The position numbers and the translations under genes are program-made. From assembly GCA_937146765.1 (NCBI GenBank), contig CAKZRP010000056.1, positions 1-64,000 on the forward strand: a stretch of DNA of 64,000 nt, given 5' to 3'. How positions within the stretch are numbered: position 1 is the first letter of the stretch; every line of letters starts with the position of its first letter. Positions 27,024-35,215 of the stretch are shown in pieces. Source of the DNA: an uncultured Paracoccaceae bacterium (GTDB taxonomy: Bacteria; Pseudomonadota; Alphaproteobacteria; Rhodobacterales; Rhodobacteraceae). Under the pieces are notes generated by a model. That model did not search any database. It worked only from the letters and a program-made list of their open reading frames with translations, and was not told where the DNA came from.

Positions 27024-27593
27024 TCAGAGCGGACGGACCTCGGCAATTTCCGCCGCCGGACAGGCCGCCAGCATCTCCGCGACGCTGAGGCCCAGCACCG
27101 GATGGCGCCAATCGCGCGCCACATCGGCCAGCGGCACCAGCACAAAGGCCCGGTCCTGCAGCCGCGGATGCGGCAGGATCAGCTCGACCGGCGCCTCCTG
27201 CCGCTGCCGGTCCGCGGGCAGCAGACGCCAGCTGTCGTGGGCAGCGCGGTCGGGCAGCACCGCCTGCCCTGCCGCCAGAAGATCCAGATCGAGGGTGCGC
27301 ATCCCCCAACGCTCGGTCCGGGTGCGCCGAAAACGTGCTTCGATCCGGTGCAGCCCCGCCAGAACCTGACGTGGCGTCAAAGCAGCCTGCAGCACCACCG
27401 CGGCATTCACATAGTCCGGCCCCGCCCCCGCCGGAAAACAGGGGGTCGAGAAAAACCGTGAAACCGCCGATATTTGCATCCCTTCTTGGCGAAACTCCGC
27501 CAGACAAGATTGCAGGGTGACGAGCGGTGTTGTACCCTCGTTCTCCAGGTTACTTCCCAGTGCGACCAGAAAAACTGACCGGTTTACGGCCAT
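27024..27593 (-). CDS. folK: 2-amino-4-hydroxy-6-hydroxymethyldihydropteridine diphosphokinase
   Basis: A 189-residue HPPK enzyme of folate synthesis, transferring pyrophosphate from ATP to the pterin. The start VFLVALGSNLEN, SRFFSTPCFP, PDYVNAAVVLQ, RRTRTERWGMRTLDLDLL (ATP/Mg-binding) and LPHPRLQDRAFVLVPLADVA are all family blocks. AGGGG precedes the ATG. It is divergent from the NYN-domain gene. Confidence 0.93.
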   Translation of the reverse strand: MAVNRSVFLVALGSNLENEGTTPLVTLQSCLAEFRQEGMQISAVSRFFSTPCFPAGAGPDYVNAAVVLQAALTPRQVLAGLHRIEARFRRTRTERWGMRTLDLDLLAAGQAVLPDRAAHDSWRLLPADRQRQEAPVELILPHPRLQDRAFVLVPLADVARDWRHPVLGLSVAEMLAACPAAEIAEVRPL

Positions 27594-27732
27594 CGTTGAC
27601 CCCTATTCCATATGTCCTCGCTCTTGCGGGAAGTGACAAATACCCTAGATTAAGTCCACCCGCGGGACCGGAGTTTTTTACCACTCACTCACGGATTTCC
27701 GGCCCCCGCGACACCAGAAGGACACATTTATA

Positions 27733-28302
27733 ATGTTTTACAAGGACGAACGGCTTGCGCTGTTCATAGATGGCTCAAATTTATATGCCTCCGCCAAGGC
27801 ATTGGGATTTGACATCGACTACAAGCTGCTGCGTCAGGAATTCATGCGGCGCGGCAAGCTTGTGCGGGCTTTCTATTACACGGCGCTGCTGGAAAACGAC
27901 GAATATTCCCCGATCCGGCCGCTGGTCGACTGGCTGCACTACAATGGTTTCACCATGGTGACCAAGCCCGCCAAGGAATACACCGACAGCATGGGCCGAC
28001 GCAAGGTCAAGGGCAATATGGACATCGAATTGACGGTGGACGCGATGGAATTGGCGCCGCGCGTGGATCATATCGTCCTGTTTTCCGGCGATGGCGATTT
28101 CCGCCCCCTGATCGCCAGCCTGCAGCGTCAGGGCGTGCGCGTCTCGGTGGTCTCCACCATCCGCAGCCAGCCGCCGATGATTTCGGATGAATTGCGCCGC
28201 CAGGCCGACAATTTCATCGAGCTGGAAGAGCTGCGGGATGTGATCGGGCGGCCACCGCGCGACATCCCGACCGAAACCCGCACGGTCTCCGCCGGCAGTT
28301 GA
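27733..28302 (+). CDS. NYN domain-containing protein (LabA/DUF88-like)
   Basis: A 189-residue PIN-like NYN protein. Acidic motifs expected for a metal-dependent nuclease site are visible: ALFIDGSNLYASAKALG near the N-terminus, KGNMDIELTVDAME, and VLFSGDGDFRPLIASLQRQGVRVSVVS. The C-terminus DELRRQADNFIELEELRDVI is typical of this group. It is likely an RNA- or RNP-associated nuclease, but no substrate is known. It has AAGGA 11 bases before the ATG and is divergent from folK. Confidence 0.88.
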   Translation: MFYKDERLALFIDGSNLYASAKALGFDIDYKLLRQEFMRRGKLVRAFYYTALLENDEYSPIRPLVDWLHYNGFTMVTKPAKEYTDSMGRRKVKGNMDIELTVDAMELAPRVDHIVLFSGDGDFRPLIASLQRQGVRVSVVSTIRSQPPMISDELRRQADNFIELEELRDVIGRPPRDIPTETRTVSAGS

Positions 28303-28313
28303 CCTGACCGTGC

Positions 28314-28360
28314 CTGCGGGCCTCGCCCGCAGCACCCCCGGTCGCCCGAGGTGACCGGGG
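28314..28360 (+). terminator. Double hairpin downstream of the NYN gene
   Basis: Two perfect 8 bp stems in a row: CTGCGGGC / GCCCGCAG (28314-28332, loop CTC) and CCCCGGTC / GACCGGGG (28336-28360, 9-base loop). They begin 11 bases after the stop codon. A short TT follows the second, so a terminator is likely but not ideal. Confidence 0.55.
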
Positions 28361-28408
28361 TTAGGGAGGAGGTCATGCGCGTTTCCCCCCAAGCGCGACC
28401 GGGAGAAT

Positions 28409-28453
28409 GCGAGGCTCTGCCTCGCGCTCCGGGATATTTGGGAAAAGATGAAG
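28409..28453. repeat. Dispersed gene-end element, copy upstream of ispH
   Basis: A perfect 7 bp hairpin GCGAGGC-TCT-GCCTCGC, then GCTCCGGGATATTTGGG and AAAAGATGAAG. It has the same order of parts as the copies near 18.8, 33.5 and 37.2 kb, but here no minus-strand gene ends next to it. Confidence 0.65.
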
Positions 28454-28576
28454 AGCGGGAACGCGGACGGGGGACGGGGACTGGACCTTGACGGCCGAAG
28501 CGCTTAGCTCTGGCACAGAGACCTTGACGCCCAGGATCCGGACCTCCGCGATCCGGCAAACCCGAGACCTGATGCG

Positions 28577-29530
28577 ATGACCGAAGCCCCCCTTCCGCTG
28601 ACCCTCTATCTGGCCGCGCCGCGTGGCTTTTGCGCCGGGGTCGACCGCGCCATCAAGATCGTGGAGATGGCCCTGGAGAAATGGGGGGCGCCGGTCTATG
28701 TGCGCCACGAGATCGTGCACAACAAATTCGTGGTCGACAGCCTGCGCGACAAGGGCGCGGTCTTTGTCGAGGAGCTGGAGGAATGCCCGGACGACCGGCC
28801 GGTGATCTTCTCCGCCCATGGGGTGCCGAAATCAGTGCCCGCCGCCGCCGAGGCGCGGGAGATGATCTATGTCGATGCCACCTGCCCCTTGGTGTCCAAG
28901 GTCCATATCGAGGCGCAGCGCCACGCCGAGGCGGGCCTGCAGATGATCATGATCGGCCACAAGGGCCACCCGGAGACCATCGGCACCATGGGCCAGCTCC
29001 CCGAGGGCGAAGTCCTGCTGGTGGAAACGGTCGCGGACGTCGCCCATGTCGCGGTGCGCGACCCGGCGCGGCTGGCCTTTGTCACCCAGACAACGCTGTC
29101 GGTGGATGACACCAAGGATATCGTCGCCGCGCTGGAGGCGCGGTTTCCGGCCATCGTTGGCCCGCACAAGGAAGACATCTGCTACGCAACCACCAACCGC
29201 CAAGAAGCGGTCAAGGCGGTGGCGCCGAAATCCGATGCCCTCCTGGTGGTCGGCGCGCCGAATTCCTCCAACTCGCGCCGTCTGGTCGAAGTGGCCGCCA
29301 AGGCCGGCTGCCCCTATGCGCAACTGGTGCAGCGGGCGGGCGATATCGACTGGCGCGCGCTGGAGGGTATCCGCTCGATCGCCATCACCGCCGGGGCTTC
29401 GGCGCCTGAACTCTTGGTCAACGAGGTGATCGACGCCTTCCGCGCCCGCTATGACGTCACCGTCGAGCTGGTCGAGACCGCGGTGGAGCGGGTGGAGTTC
29501 AAGGTGCCGCGCGTCTTGCGCAGCGCCTGA
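28577..29530 (+). CDS. ispH: 4-hydroxy-3-methylbut-2-enyl diphosphate reductase
   Basis: A 317-residue Fe-S enzyme of the MEP isoprenoid pathway producing IPP and DMAPP from HMBPP. The three cluster-binding cysteines are in [22 protein letters not shown] and [10 protein letters not shown]. The proton-relay region is [10 protein letters not shown] and the substrate loop is [15 protein letters not shown]. The length is normal. Confidence 0.95.
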   Translation: MTEAPLPLTLYLAAPRGFCAGVDRAIKIVEMALEKWGAPVYVRHEIVHNKFVVDSLRDKGAVFVEELEECPDDRPVIFSAHGVPKSVPAAAEAREMIYVDATCPLVSKVHIEAQRHAEAGLQMIMIGHKGHPETIGTMGQLPEGEVLLVETVADVAHVAVRDPARLAFVTQTTLSVDDTKDIVAALEARFPAIVGPHKEDICYATTNRQEAVKAVAPKSDALLVVGAPNSSNSRRLVEVAAKAGCPYAQLVQRAGDIDWRALEGIRSIAITAGASAPELLVNEVIDAFRARYDVTVELVETAVERVEFKVPRVLRSA

Positions 29531-29618
29531 TTGCACGCGACACAGGTCAGGACTTGCAAGATCGAGGTAGCGCGGTAGGCTCTGCCTTGGATTGTAATTT
29601 GCGTGAGGATGGCCTGCG

Positions 29619-30236
29619 TTGATTTCCCTTCAGTTTCTGCTCACCGCCTTTGTTGTCGTGCTGGCCCCTGGCACTGGCGTTCTTTACACGCTGGCGCTTG
29701 GCCTCGGGGCCGGACGCCGGGCCGCCATCTGGGCCGCGCTTGGCTGCACGGTGGGGATCCTGCCGCATATTCTGGCCGCCACGCTGGGCCTTGCGGCGGT
29801 GCTGCATTCCTCGGCACTGCTGTTTCAGGCAGTGAAATTCGCGGGCGTGCTCTACCTCCTCTACCTCGCGTGGCAGATGCTGATATCCGGCGGCGCGCTT
29901 TCGGTTTCCGCCAGTAAATCCGCGCCGCAATCGGGGCTGACCATCGCCAAGCGCGGGGCGCTGATCAACATCCTGAACCCGAAACTCTCGGTCTTCTTCC
30001 TCGCGCTGATGCCGCCGTTCTTATCCGGCGTTGCGGAGAGTGCCACGCAGGAAATGATCGTGCTTGGGTCGATCTTTATGATCATGACCTTTGTGATCTT
30101 CGTCCTCTACGGGCTTTTTGCAGCACAGGCGCGCAGCCTGATCCTCGGGTCTGAAACCGTTGTGAAATGGCTGAACCGCTCCTTTGCCGCGCTCTTTGCC
30201 GCCTTGGCGGCGAAACTCGCGCTGGAACGGCTGTGA
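29619..30236 (+). CDS. LysE/RhtB family translocator
   Basis: A 205-residue amino-acid exporter-type membrane protein with five to six hydrophobic segments. The N-terminal FVVVLAPGTGVLYTLALGLGAGRRAAIWAALG is the RhtB signature, with LYLAWQMLISGG and FRRGALINILNPK-like AKRGALINILNPKLSVFFLAL following. The substrate is unknown. The TTG start follows AGGATGG. Its stop overlaps the GTG of the methyltransferase. Confidence 0.88.
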   Translation: MISLQFLLTAFVVVLAPGTGVLYTLALGLGAGRRAAIWAALGCTVGILPHILAATLGLAAVLHSSALLFQAVKFAGVLYLLYLAWQMLISGGALSVSASKSAPQSGLTIAKRGALINILNPKLSVFFLALMPPFLSGVAESATQEMIVLGSIFMIMTFVIFVLYGLFAAQARSLILGSETVVKWLNRSFAALFAALAAKLALERL

Positions 30237-30826
30237 GCGATCCGGAGACCATGGCCGTCTATGCGGCGCGGGCGGAGGACTACGCCGCCGAAGTCGCGCC
30301 CGATCCGCAATTCGAGGTGGACTATGCCGCCTTTGTCGAAGGTCTGCCCGCGAGCGGTACCGTGCTCGACCTGGGCTGCGGGCCGGGTCTCTGGGCCGCC
30401 CGGTTTCGCGACGATGGCTACCGCGTGGCGGCAACTGATGCCTCGCCCGAGATGGCCGCGATCGCGCACAGAACCTACGGGATCGAGGTCAGCCTTGCGG
30501 AGTTCAGCGATATCGAGGTGCGCGGGGTCTTTGACGGCATCTGGGCGTTTTTCAGCCTGCTGCACGCGCCGCGCGACGATTTCCCAAGCCATCTGTTCCG
30601 CCTGCGCAACGCGTTGAAACCCGGTGGCCGCCTCTGCCTTGCGATGAAGCTGGGCGAAGGCGAGGACCGCGACGCGCTGGGACGGTTTTATTCCTACTAT
30701 CACGAGGATGAGCTGCGCGGCATCCTCGGCGTGATGGGGTTCACTGTTGAGCACTCGCGCTTTGGCGAGGGCAAAGGATTGGCTGGCGTCGAGGAGGGCT
30801 TTGTCGTACTGACCGCCCATGCCTGA
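30233..30826 (+). CDS. Class I SAM-dependent methyltransferase
   Basis: A 197-residue protein with the Rossmann SAM-binding motif [16 protein letters not shown] near residue 45, motif [12 protein letters not shown], and the post-motif block [18 protein letters not shown]. The substrate cannot be inferred. The GTG start overlaps the LysE stop by four bases (GTGA), and the 3' end overlaps rnhA by eight bases, so the three are translationally linked. Confidence 0.86.
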   Translation: MSDPETMAVYAARAEDYAAEVAPDPQFEVDYAAFVEGLPASGTVLDLGCGPGLWAARFRDDGYRVAATDASPEMAAIAHRTYGIEVSLAEFSDIEVRGVFDGIWAFFSLLHAPRDDFPSHLFRLRNALKPGGRLCLAMKLGEGEDRDALGRFYSYYHEDELRGILGVMGFTVEHSRFGEGKGLAGVEEGFVVLTAHA

Positions 30827-31274
30827 TTTGTTTGCCTATACCGACGGAGCCTGCTCCGGAAATCCCGGCCCCGGTGGCTGGGGCGCCCTGTTGCGTGCCA
30901 TGGACGGCGAGACCGTCGTCAAAGAGCGCGAATTGCAGGGCGGCGAGAAAGAAACCACCAACAACCGGATGGAACTTTTGGCGGCGATCCATGCGCTCGA
31001 GAGCCTGTCGCGCCCCTCAAAGATCACCGTTGTCACCGACTCGGCCTATGTGAAGAACGGCGTCACCGGCTGGATCTTCGGCTGGAAAAAGAACGGCTGG
31101 AAAACCGCCGCGAAGAAGCCGGTGAAGAACGTCGAACTGTGGCAGCGGCTCGATGCCGCGCAGGCGCGTCATGACGTGACCTGGCAATGGGTCAAGGGCC
31201 ATGCGGGTCACCCCGAAAACGAACGCGCCGATGAGCTGGCCCGCGCCGGGATGGCGCCCTTCAAGAAGGGCTGA
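30819..31274 (+). CDS. rnhA: Ribonuclease HI
   Basis: A 151-residue enzyme that cuts the RNA strand of RNA-DNA hybrids. The catalytic acidic residues are visible in [30 protein letters not shown] and [15 protein letters not shown], with the later His and Asp in [17 protein letters not shown]. The length matches the bacterial enzyme. Confidence 0.95.
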   Translation: MPDLFAYTDGACSGNPGPGGWGALLRAMDGETVVKERELQGGEKETTNNRMELLAAIHALESLSRPSKITVVTDSAYVKNGVTGWIFGWKKNGWKTAAKKPVKNVELWQRLDAAQARHDVTWQWVKGHAGHPENERADELARAGMAPFKKG

Positions 31275-31313
31275 AGCCAGCCCCCGACGGATGCGCGAAG
31301 AGGAGGCCGCCGC

Positions 31314-31937
31314 ATGACGATCCTGACGCTGCTCGACTATGCCTCGGTGCTGGTCTTTGCCGCCTCCGGCGCGCTGGTGGCGAGCCGGGCGCAGCTTGAT
31401 ATCGTCGGTTTTGCCTTCATCGCCTGCCTGACGGCGGTGGGCGGCGGCACCGTGCGCGATGTGCTGTTGGACCGCAATCCGGTGTTCTGGATGGGGGATC
31501 CGATGCCGATCCTGCTGGCCTCTGGCGTAGCGGGCGTGGTGTTCTTCTCCGCCCATCTGGTGGAGAGCCGCTTGCGCTGGGTGATCTGGCTCGACACCTT
31601 TGCCCTCGCCATTGCGGTGCCTGCAGGGGTGGCGGCGGCGCTGGAGCTGGGCCATGGGCCGGTGATTGTGGTGCTGATGGGCATGGCCACGGGCAGCCTT
31701 GGCGGTTTGATGCGTGACGTGGTCTGCAATGAGGTGCCCTTGGTGCTGAAGCAGGGCGAGCTTTACATCTCCTGCGCCATGGCCGGCGCCATCGTGGCGG
31801 TGATGCTGGTGTCACTGGGCTTGCCCACGGCAACTGCGCTCTTCGCTTGTGCGGGCATCACCTGGGTCACGCGGGCCGGCTCGCTCGCCTTCGGCTGGCA
31901 TCTGCCGGTCTATAAACCACGCCCTCCGCGCAGCTAA
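31314..31937 (+). CDS. TRIC-type trimeric intracellular cation channel family protein (UPF0126)
   Basis: A 207-residue membrane protein with seven hydrophobic segments and internal duplication: the first half carries LTAVGGGTVRDVLL and the second MATGSLGGLMRDVVCNEVPLVL, the paired Gly-rich/Arg-Asp motifs of the family. Prokaryotic members are K+-conducting trimers or have been linked to glycine transport. It converges with the small membrane-protein genes. Confidence 0.9.
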   Translation: MTILTLLDYASVLVFAASGALVASRAQLDIVGFAFIACLTAVGGGTVRDVLLDRNPVFWMGDPMPILLASGVAGVVFFSAHLVESRLRWVIWLDTFALAIAVPAGVAAALELGHGPVIVVLMGMATGSLGGLMRDVVCNEVPLVLKQGELYISCAMAGAIVAVMLVSLGLPTATALFACAGITWVTRAGSLAFGWHLPVYKPRPPRS

Positions 31938-31941
31938 GCAG

Positions 31942-32178
31942 TTATTTCTGGCGCAATTTCTGCCAAAGGAAGATCAGCAGCACCGCCCCCAGAATGGCCC
32001 CGATCAGCCCCGCCATCAGGCCCATGACCGCGAGCAGGGTCCGCAGGACAAGGCCGCCGATCACCGCGCCGGCCACACCGATTGCGATGGTTGTGGGCAG
32101 ATCCGCCTCGATCCGCATGATCCGGGTGGCGATGAAACCGGCGGCCGCGCCGATGATGATCAGGAAGACTACCGACAT
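31942..32178 (-). CDS. Small membrane protein, GlsB/YeaQ/YmgE-like
   Basis: A 78-residue protein with three hydrophobic segments: FLIIIGAAAGFIATRIM, IAIGVAGAVIGGLVL and LMAGLIGAILGAVLLIFLW. The Gly-rich first two resemble the transglycosylase-associated (GlsB/YeaQ) family, a stress-linked group of unknown biochemistry. The ATG at 32178 fits, although a longer frame exists upstream. It lies 32 bases after a second small membrane gene and downstream of fmt. Confidence 0.6.
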   Translation of the reverse strand: MSVVFLIIIGAAAGFIATRIMRIEADLPTTIAIGVAGAVIGGLVLRTLLAVMGLMAGLIGAILGAVLLIFLWQKLRQK

Positions 32179-32210
32179 GCTCTGCCCCTCCGCTCTGTCT
32201 GACCCCGAGC

Positions 32211-32444
32211 CTAGCGGCGCCAGTGGAAGGGCACAATAATCAGCGCGCCGATGGAGGAGAGCACGGCGTTCCAGCCGGGGGCGTGGAAGCCGATGCCAAA
32301 CATCAGCCGCAGGAAATAGAACAGGAAGGCGCCGCCGACACAGATGATGATCGACTGGATCACCCCGTTCTGGGTGAAGCCGGACCGCTCGGCCGCGTAG
32401 CCGATGATCCCCGCGATGACCACGGTTCCAAACAGGGCCAGCAT
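32211..32444 (-). CDS. Small membrane protein downstream of fmt
   Basis: A 77-residue protein with three predicted hydrophobic segments (LFGTVVIAGIIGYAA, IIICVGGAFLFYFLRLMF and AVLSSIGALIIVPFH). It is again reminiscent of GlsB/YeaQ but with a distinctive RLMFGIGFHAPGWNAV loop. The function is unknown. Its ATG touches the fmt stop (shared base), so it is translated from the fmt message. Confidence 0.65.
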   Translation of the reverse strand: MLALFGTVVIAGIIGYAAERSGFTQNGVIQSIIICVGGAFLFYFLRLMFGIGFHAPGWNAVLSSIGALIIVPFHWRR

Positions 32445-33370
32445 CAGCTGCCGCCCTCCGCAGCGCCAAGCCGGGTGCCCTTGGGCAGCGCATAGCCGCG
32501 CAGGAAGGTCTCGCGGTCCTGGGCGTCCTTGCCCGCCCGCTGCAGGCGCAGGAGTTCGACCGCGCCTGTGCCGCAGGCCACGGTCAGATGATCGTCCAGC
32601 ACCGCGCCCGCCGCACCGCTGCCGGGGGCAAGACGGGAGGCGAGCACCTTGACGCGCTGACCGCTTTCCTCGAACCAGGCCCCCGGAAAGGGCGAGAGGC
32701 CGCGGATCTTGCGGTCGACCTCCTCCGCAGGCGCGCGCCAGTCGATCTGGGCCTCAGCCTTGTCGATCTTGCTGGCATAGGTCACGCCCGCCTCGGGTTG
32801 CACTTCGGGCGCAAGATCCGGCAGGTTGGCAAGGGCTGTAACGATCAGGCGCGCGCCCATCGCGGAGAGACGGTCATGCAGCGCATCGGTGGTCTCGGTC
32901 GCGCCAATCGGGGTTTCTTCGCGCAGCAAGACCGGGCCGGTGTCGAGGCCCGCCTCCATCTGCATGATGCAGATGCCGGTCATCGCATCGCCCGCCATGA
33001 TCGCACGGTGGATCGGCGCCGCACCGCGCCAGCGCGGCAAGAGGCTGGCGTGGATGTTGAGACAGCCCTGTTTCGGCGCATCGAGCACCGCCTGCGGCAG
33101 GATCAGACCATAGGCGACCACCACGGCCACATCGGCCTGAAGAGCGGCAAAGGCGGCCTGTTCCTCGGCCCCCTTGAGGGAGACTGGGTGGCGCACCTCG
33201 AGGCCCAGCGCCTCGGCTCGGGCATGGACCGGCGTCGGGCGATCCTTCTTGCCGCGCCCGGCGGGACGCGGAGGCTGGCAGTAGACGGCCGCGATCTCAT
33301 GGCCCGCTGCCACCAAGGCATCGAGGACAGGGACGGAAAATTCCGGCGTTCCCATGAAGATAACCCGCAT
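32444..33370 (-). CDS. fmt: Methionyl-tRNA formyltransferase
   Basis: A 308-residue enzyme formylating initiator Met-tRNA with 10-formyl-THF. It shows the N-terminal [17 protein letters not shown], the [22 protein letters not shown] signature, the [11 protein letters not shown] block and the C-terminal RNA-binding domain. It is adjacent to three def genes that act on the next step, removal of the formyl group, though a dispersed repeat lies between. Confidence 0.95.
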   Translation of the reverse strand: MRVIFMGTPEFSVPVLDALVAAGHEIAAVYCQPPRPAGRGKKDRPTPVHARAEALGLEVRHPVSLKGAEEQAAFAALQADVAVVVAYGLILPQAVLDAPKQGCLNIHASLLPRWRGAAPIHRAIMAGDAMTGICIMQMEAGLDTGPVLLREETPIGATETTDALHDRLSAMGARLIVTALANLPDLAPEVQPEAGVTYASKIDKAEAQIDWRAPAEEVDRKIRGLSPFPGAWFEESGQRVKVLASRLAPGSGAAGAVLDDHLTVACGTGAVELLRLQRAGKDAQDRETFLRGYALPKGTRLGAAEGGS

Positions 33371-33494
33371 CTCGCTGCTCCCTTTGGCTCACGTCTCGTG
33401 CATGGGCACAGGAGTAGCGCAGGCGGGAGCCGGGGACCAGAGCGGACGCGCTGGCGCGCGACTTTATCCGCCTGCCCTGATCGGGCAGGCCAGT

Positions 33495-33527
33495 GCCTCC
33501 GGCGGGGATATTTGGAAGAAGGTGAAG
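33495..33527. repeat. Dispersed gene-end element, copy between def and fmt
   Basis: GCCTCCGGCGGGGATATTT, then GGAAGAAGGTGAAG, ending about 4 bases before the stop codon of the minus-strand def-like gene. It is almost identical to the right half of the copy near 18.8 kb. Confidence 0.75.
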
Positions 33528-33530
33528 GCC

Positions 33531-34028
33531 TTAGCGCGCGAGCTTCTGCGCCTTCTTGATCAGCATGTCACGCTTCACCTTGGAGAGGTGATCGAAGTAG
33601 AGCTTGCCGTTCAAATGGTCGATCTGATGCTGCACCGAGGTGGCCTCGATACCGACGAAGTCGCGGCGGTCGATCACCCCGTCCTCGTTGAGGAAGCGCA
33701 CAGTGACGGCGCGCGGGCGTTTGATGAGTGCCGAGACGCCGGGCAGGTTGGGGCTGGCTTCCTCGTGGACGCGCAGCTCGATCGAGGCATGCAGGATCTC
33801 CGGGTTGGCCAGGCGGACGGCGCGGCCGCGCTGCTGCGAGCCGTCAACCACCGCAAGACGCAGCATCACCCCGATCTGGGTCGCGGCGAGGCCGACGCCG
33901 GGCATGGCTTCCATCGTGTCGATCATATCGGCCCAGATCGCGCGGATCTCCTCGGTGATCTCGGTCACATCGGCAGCCTTGGCACGCAGGCGCTTGTCGG
34001 GCCAGGGCAGACAGGGGCGGATGGTCAT
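33531..34028 (-). CDS. Peptide deformylase-like protein with altered active site (probable pseudoenzyme)
   Basis: A 165-residue protein with the full deformylase fold signature. Motif I is intact (GVGLAATQIG), but motif II, normally EGCLS, reads EASPN, so the metal-binding Cys is Ser. Motif III, normally HExDH, reads HQIDH, so the catalytic Glu is Gln. Both His metal ligands remain. It should be unable to deformylate in the usual way; a binding, ribosome-associated or regulatory role is possible. The reading frame is clean, so this is not a decayed pseudogene. It starts inside the stop of the middle def gene (ATGA) and is third in the operon. Confidence 0.88.
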   Translation of the reverse strand: MTIRPCLPWPDKRLRAKAADVTEITEEIRAIWADMIDTMEAMPGVGLAATQIGVMLRLAVVDGSQQRGRAVRLANPEILHASIELRVHEEASPNLPGVSALIKRPRAVTVRFLNEDGVIDRRDFVGIEATSVQHQIDHLNGKLYFDHLSKVKRDMLIKKAQKLAR

Positions 34029-34534
34029 GCGTCTTGATCCTTGTGCAAGCGGTAGCGGTCCTCGGCTGCGGTGCGGGCTTCTTCGTCCAGATGGTCAAAG
34101 GTCACGCGGCCATCGAGGTGATCGTATTCGTGCTGGATGCAGCGGGCGGCAAAGCCGTCAAAGTCGCGTTCTTGTGTCGCGCCTGTCGCGTCCCGCCAGC
34201 GGAGGCGGACCTGCGTCGGGCGGCTGACCTCTGTCATAACGCCGGGGATCGAGAGGCAGCCCTCCTCACCCGGCTGCGAGTCCTCCGAGCGCCAGAGGAT
34301 CTCCGGGTTGACCATCACCAAGGGGTTACGCGGGCCGGTTTTCCAGTCGACATCCATCACGAAGAGCCGTTTCAACACCCCCACCTGCGGACCGGCGAGA
34401 CCACGCCCCGGCGCGTCATACATGGTGTCCAGCATATCGGCGATCAGGGTCGCGAGGTCTTCACCCTCCGCCACCGGAATGCAAGGGGTTGCGAGCCGCT
34501 TGTCGGGCCATTTCAGGATCGACAGGACGCTCAT
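34025..34534 (-). CDS. def: Peptide deformylase (second copy)
   Basis: A 169-residue paralogue. Motif I is GRGLAGPQVG (one Ala replaced by Gly), motif II EEGCLSIPG and motif III HEYDHLDG, so all metal ligands and the catalytic Glu are present. The C-terminus is short and acidic-basic (RYRLHKDQDA) instead of the usual amphipathic helix. It should be an active or partly specialised deformylase. It overlaps both neighbours by four bases. Confidence 0.88.
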   Translation of the reverse strand: MSVLSILKWPDKRLATPCIPVAEGEDLATLIADMLDTMYDAPGRGLAGPQVGVLKRLFVMDVDWKTGPRNPLVMVNPEILWRSEDSQPGEEGCLSIPGVMTEVSRPTQVRLRWRDATGATQERDFDGFAARCIQHEYDHLDGRVTFDHLDEEARTAAEDRYRLHKDQDA

Positions 34535-35052
34535 AGATCGCGGGCGCGTTCGCGCTTCAGCTTCTGCATCTTGCGGGTGATCATCTGACGCTTCAGCGGC
34601 TTCAGGTAGTCGATGAACAGCTTGCCGTCGAGGTGGTCGATCTCGTGCTGCACGCAGGTCGCCCAGAGCCCGTCAAAGGTCTCCGACTGCAGCTTGCCGT
34701 CGCGGTCGAGCCATTCGACGTCCACCACCCGCGGCCGGGTCACCTCGGCATATTGCTCCGGGATCGACAGGCAACCTTCCTCGTAGACATTGGTCTCCTC
34801 GGAGGAGGCGATCACGCGCGGGTTGAACATCACCAGCGGGCGCGGCGTGCCCTCGCCTTCCTTCACGCAATCAAGCACGATCAGCCGGTCGAGCACGCCG
34901 ATCTGCGGCGCGGCCAGACCGATGCCCGGCGCGGCATACATGGTTTCGAGCATGTCCTCCGCAAGGCGGCGCAAATCATCCGAGAGATCGGGCACTTCGG
35001 CGGCCACCTTCTTCAGGCGCGGGTCGGGATGGATCAGGATCTGGCGTTTCAT
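34531..35052 (-). CDS. def: Peptide deformylase (canonical copy)
   Basis: A 173-residue enzyme removing the formyl group from nascent chains at the ribosome exit. Motifs are GIGLAAPQIG, EEGCLSIPEQYAEVTRP and CVQHEIDHLDGKLFIDYL, with a basic C-terminal helix KRQMITRKMQKLKRE that would bind the ribosome. The ATG at 35052 (MKRQILIHPDPRL) is the family start, although the frame is open to 35145. First gene of the def-def-def' operon. Confidence 0.95.
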   Translation of the reverse strand: MKRQILIHPDPRLKKVAAEVPDLSDDLRRLAEDMLETMYAAPGIGLAAPQIGVLDRLIVLDCVKEGEGTPRPLVMFNPRVIASSEETNVYEEGCLSIPEQYAEVTRPRVVDVEWLDRDGKLQSETFDGLWATCVQHEIDHLDGKLFIDYLKPLKRQMITRKMQKLKRERARDL

Positions 35053-35215
35053 GGCCCATCGCTTTAGGCGAAAGCGCGGGATCCCGCAACGCCTGTTCAT
35101 CGGGCGGATGTCTGCCCGTGCAGGGGCTTGTGTTTGTACCAGCACATTGGCAGGGCTTTGCTTCGCGCCTGACCTTCTCTAGCGTCACCCGAAACCAGAA
35201 GACGGAGACCCCCAG

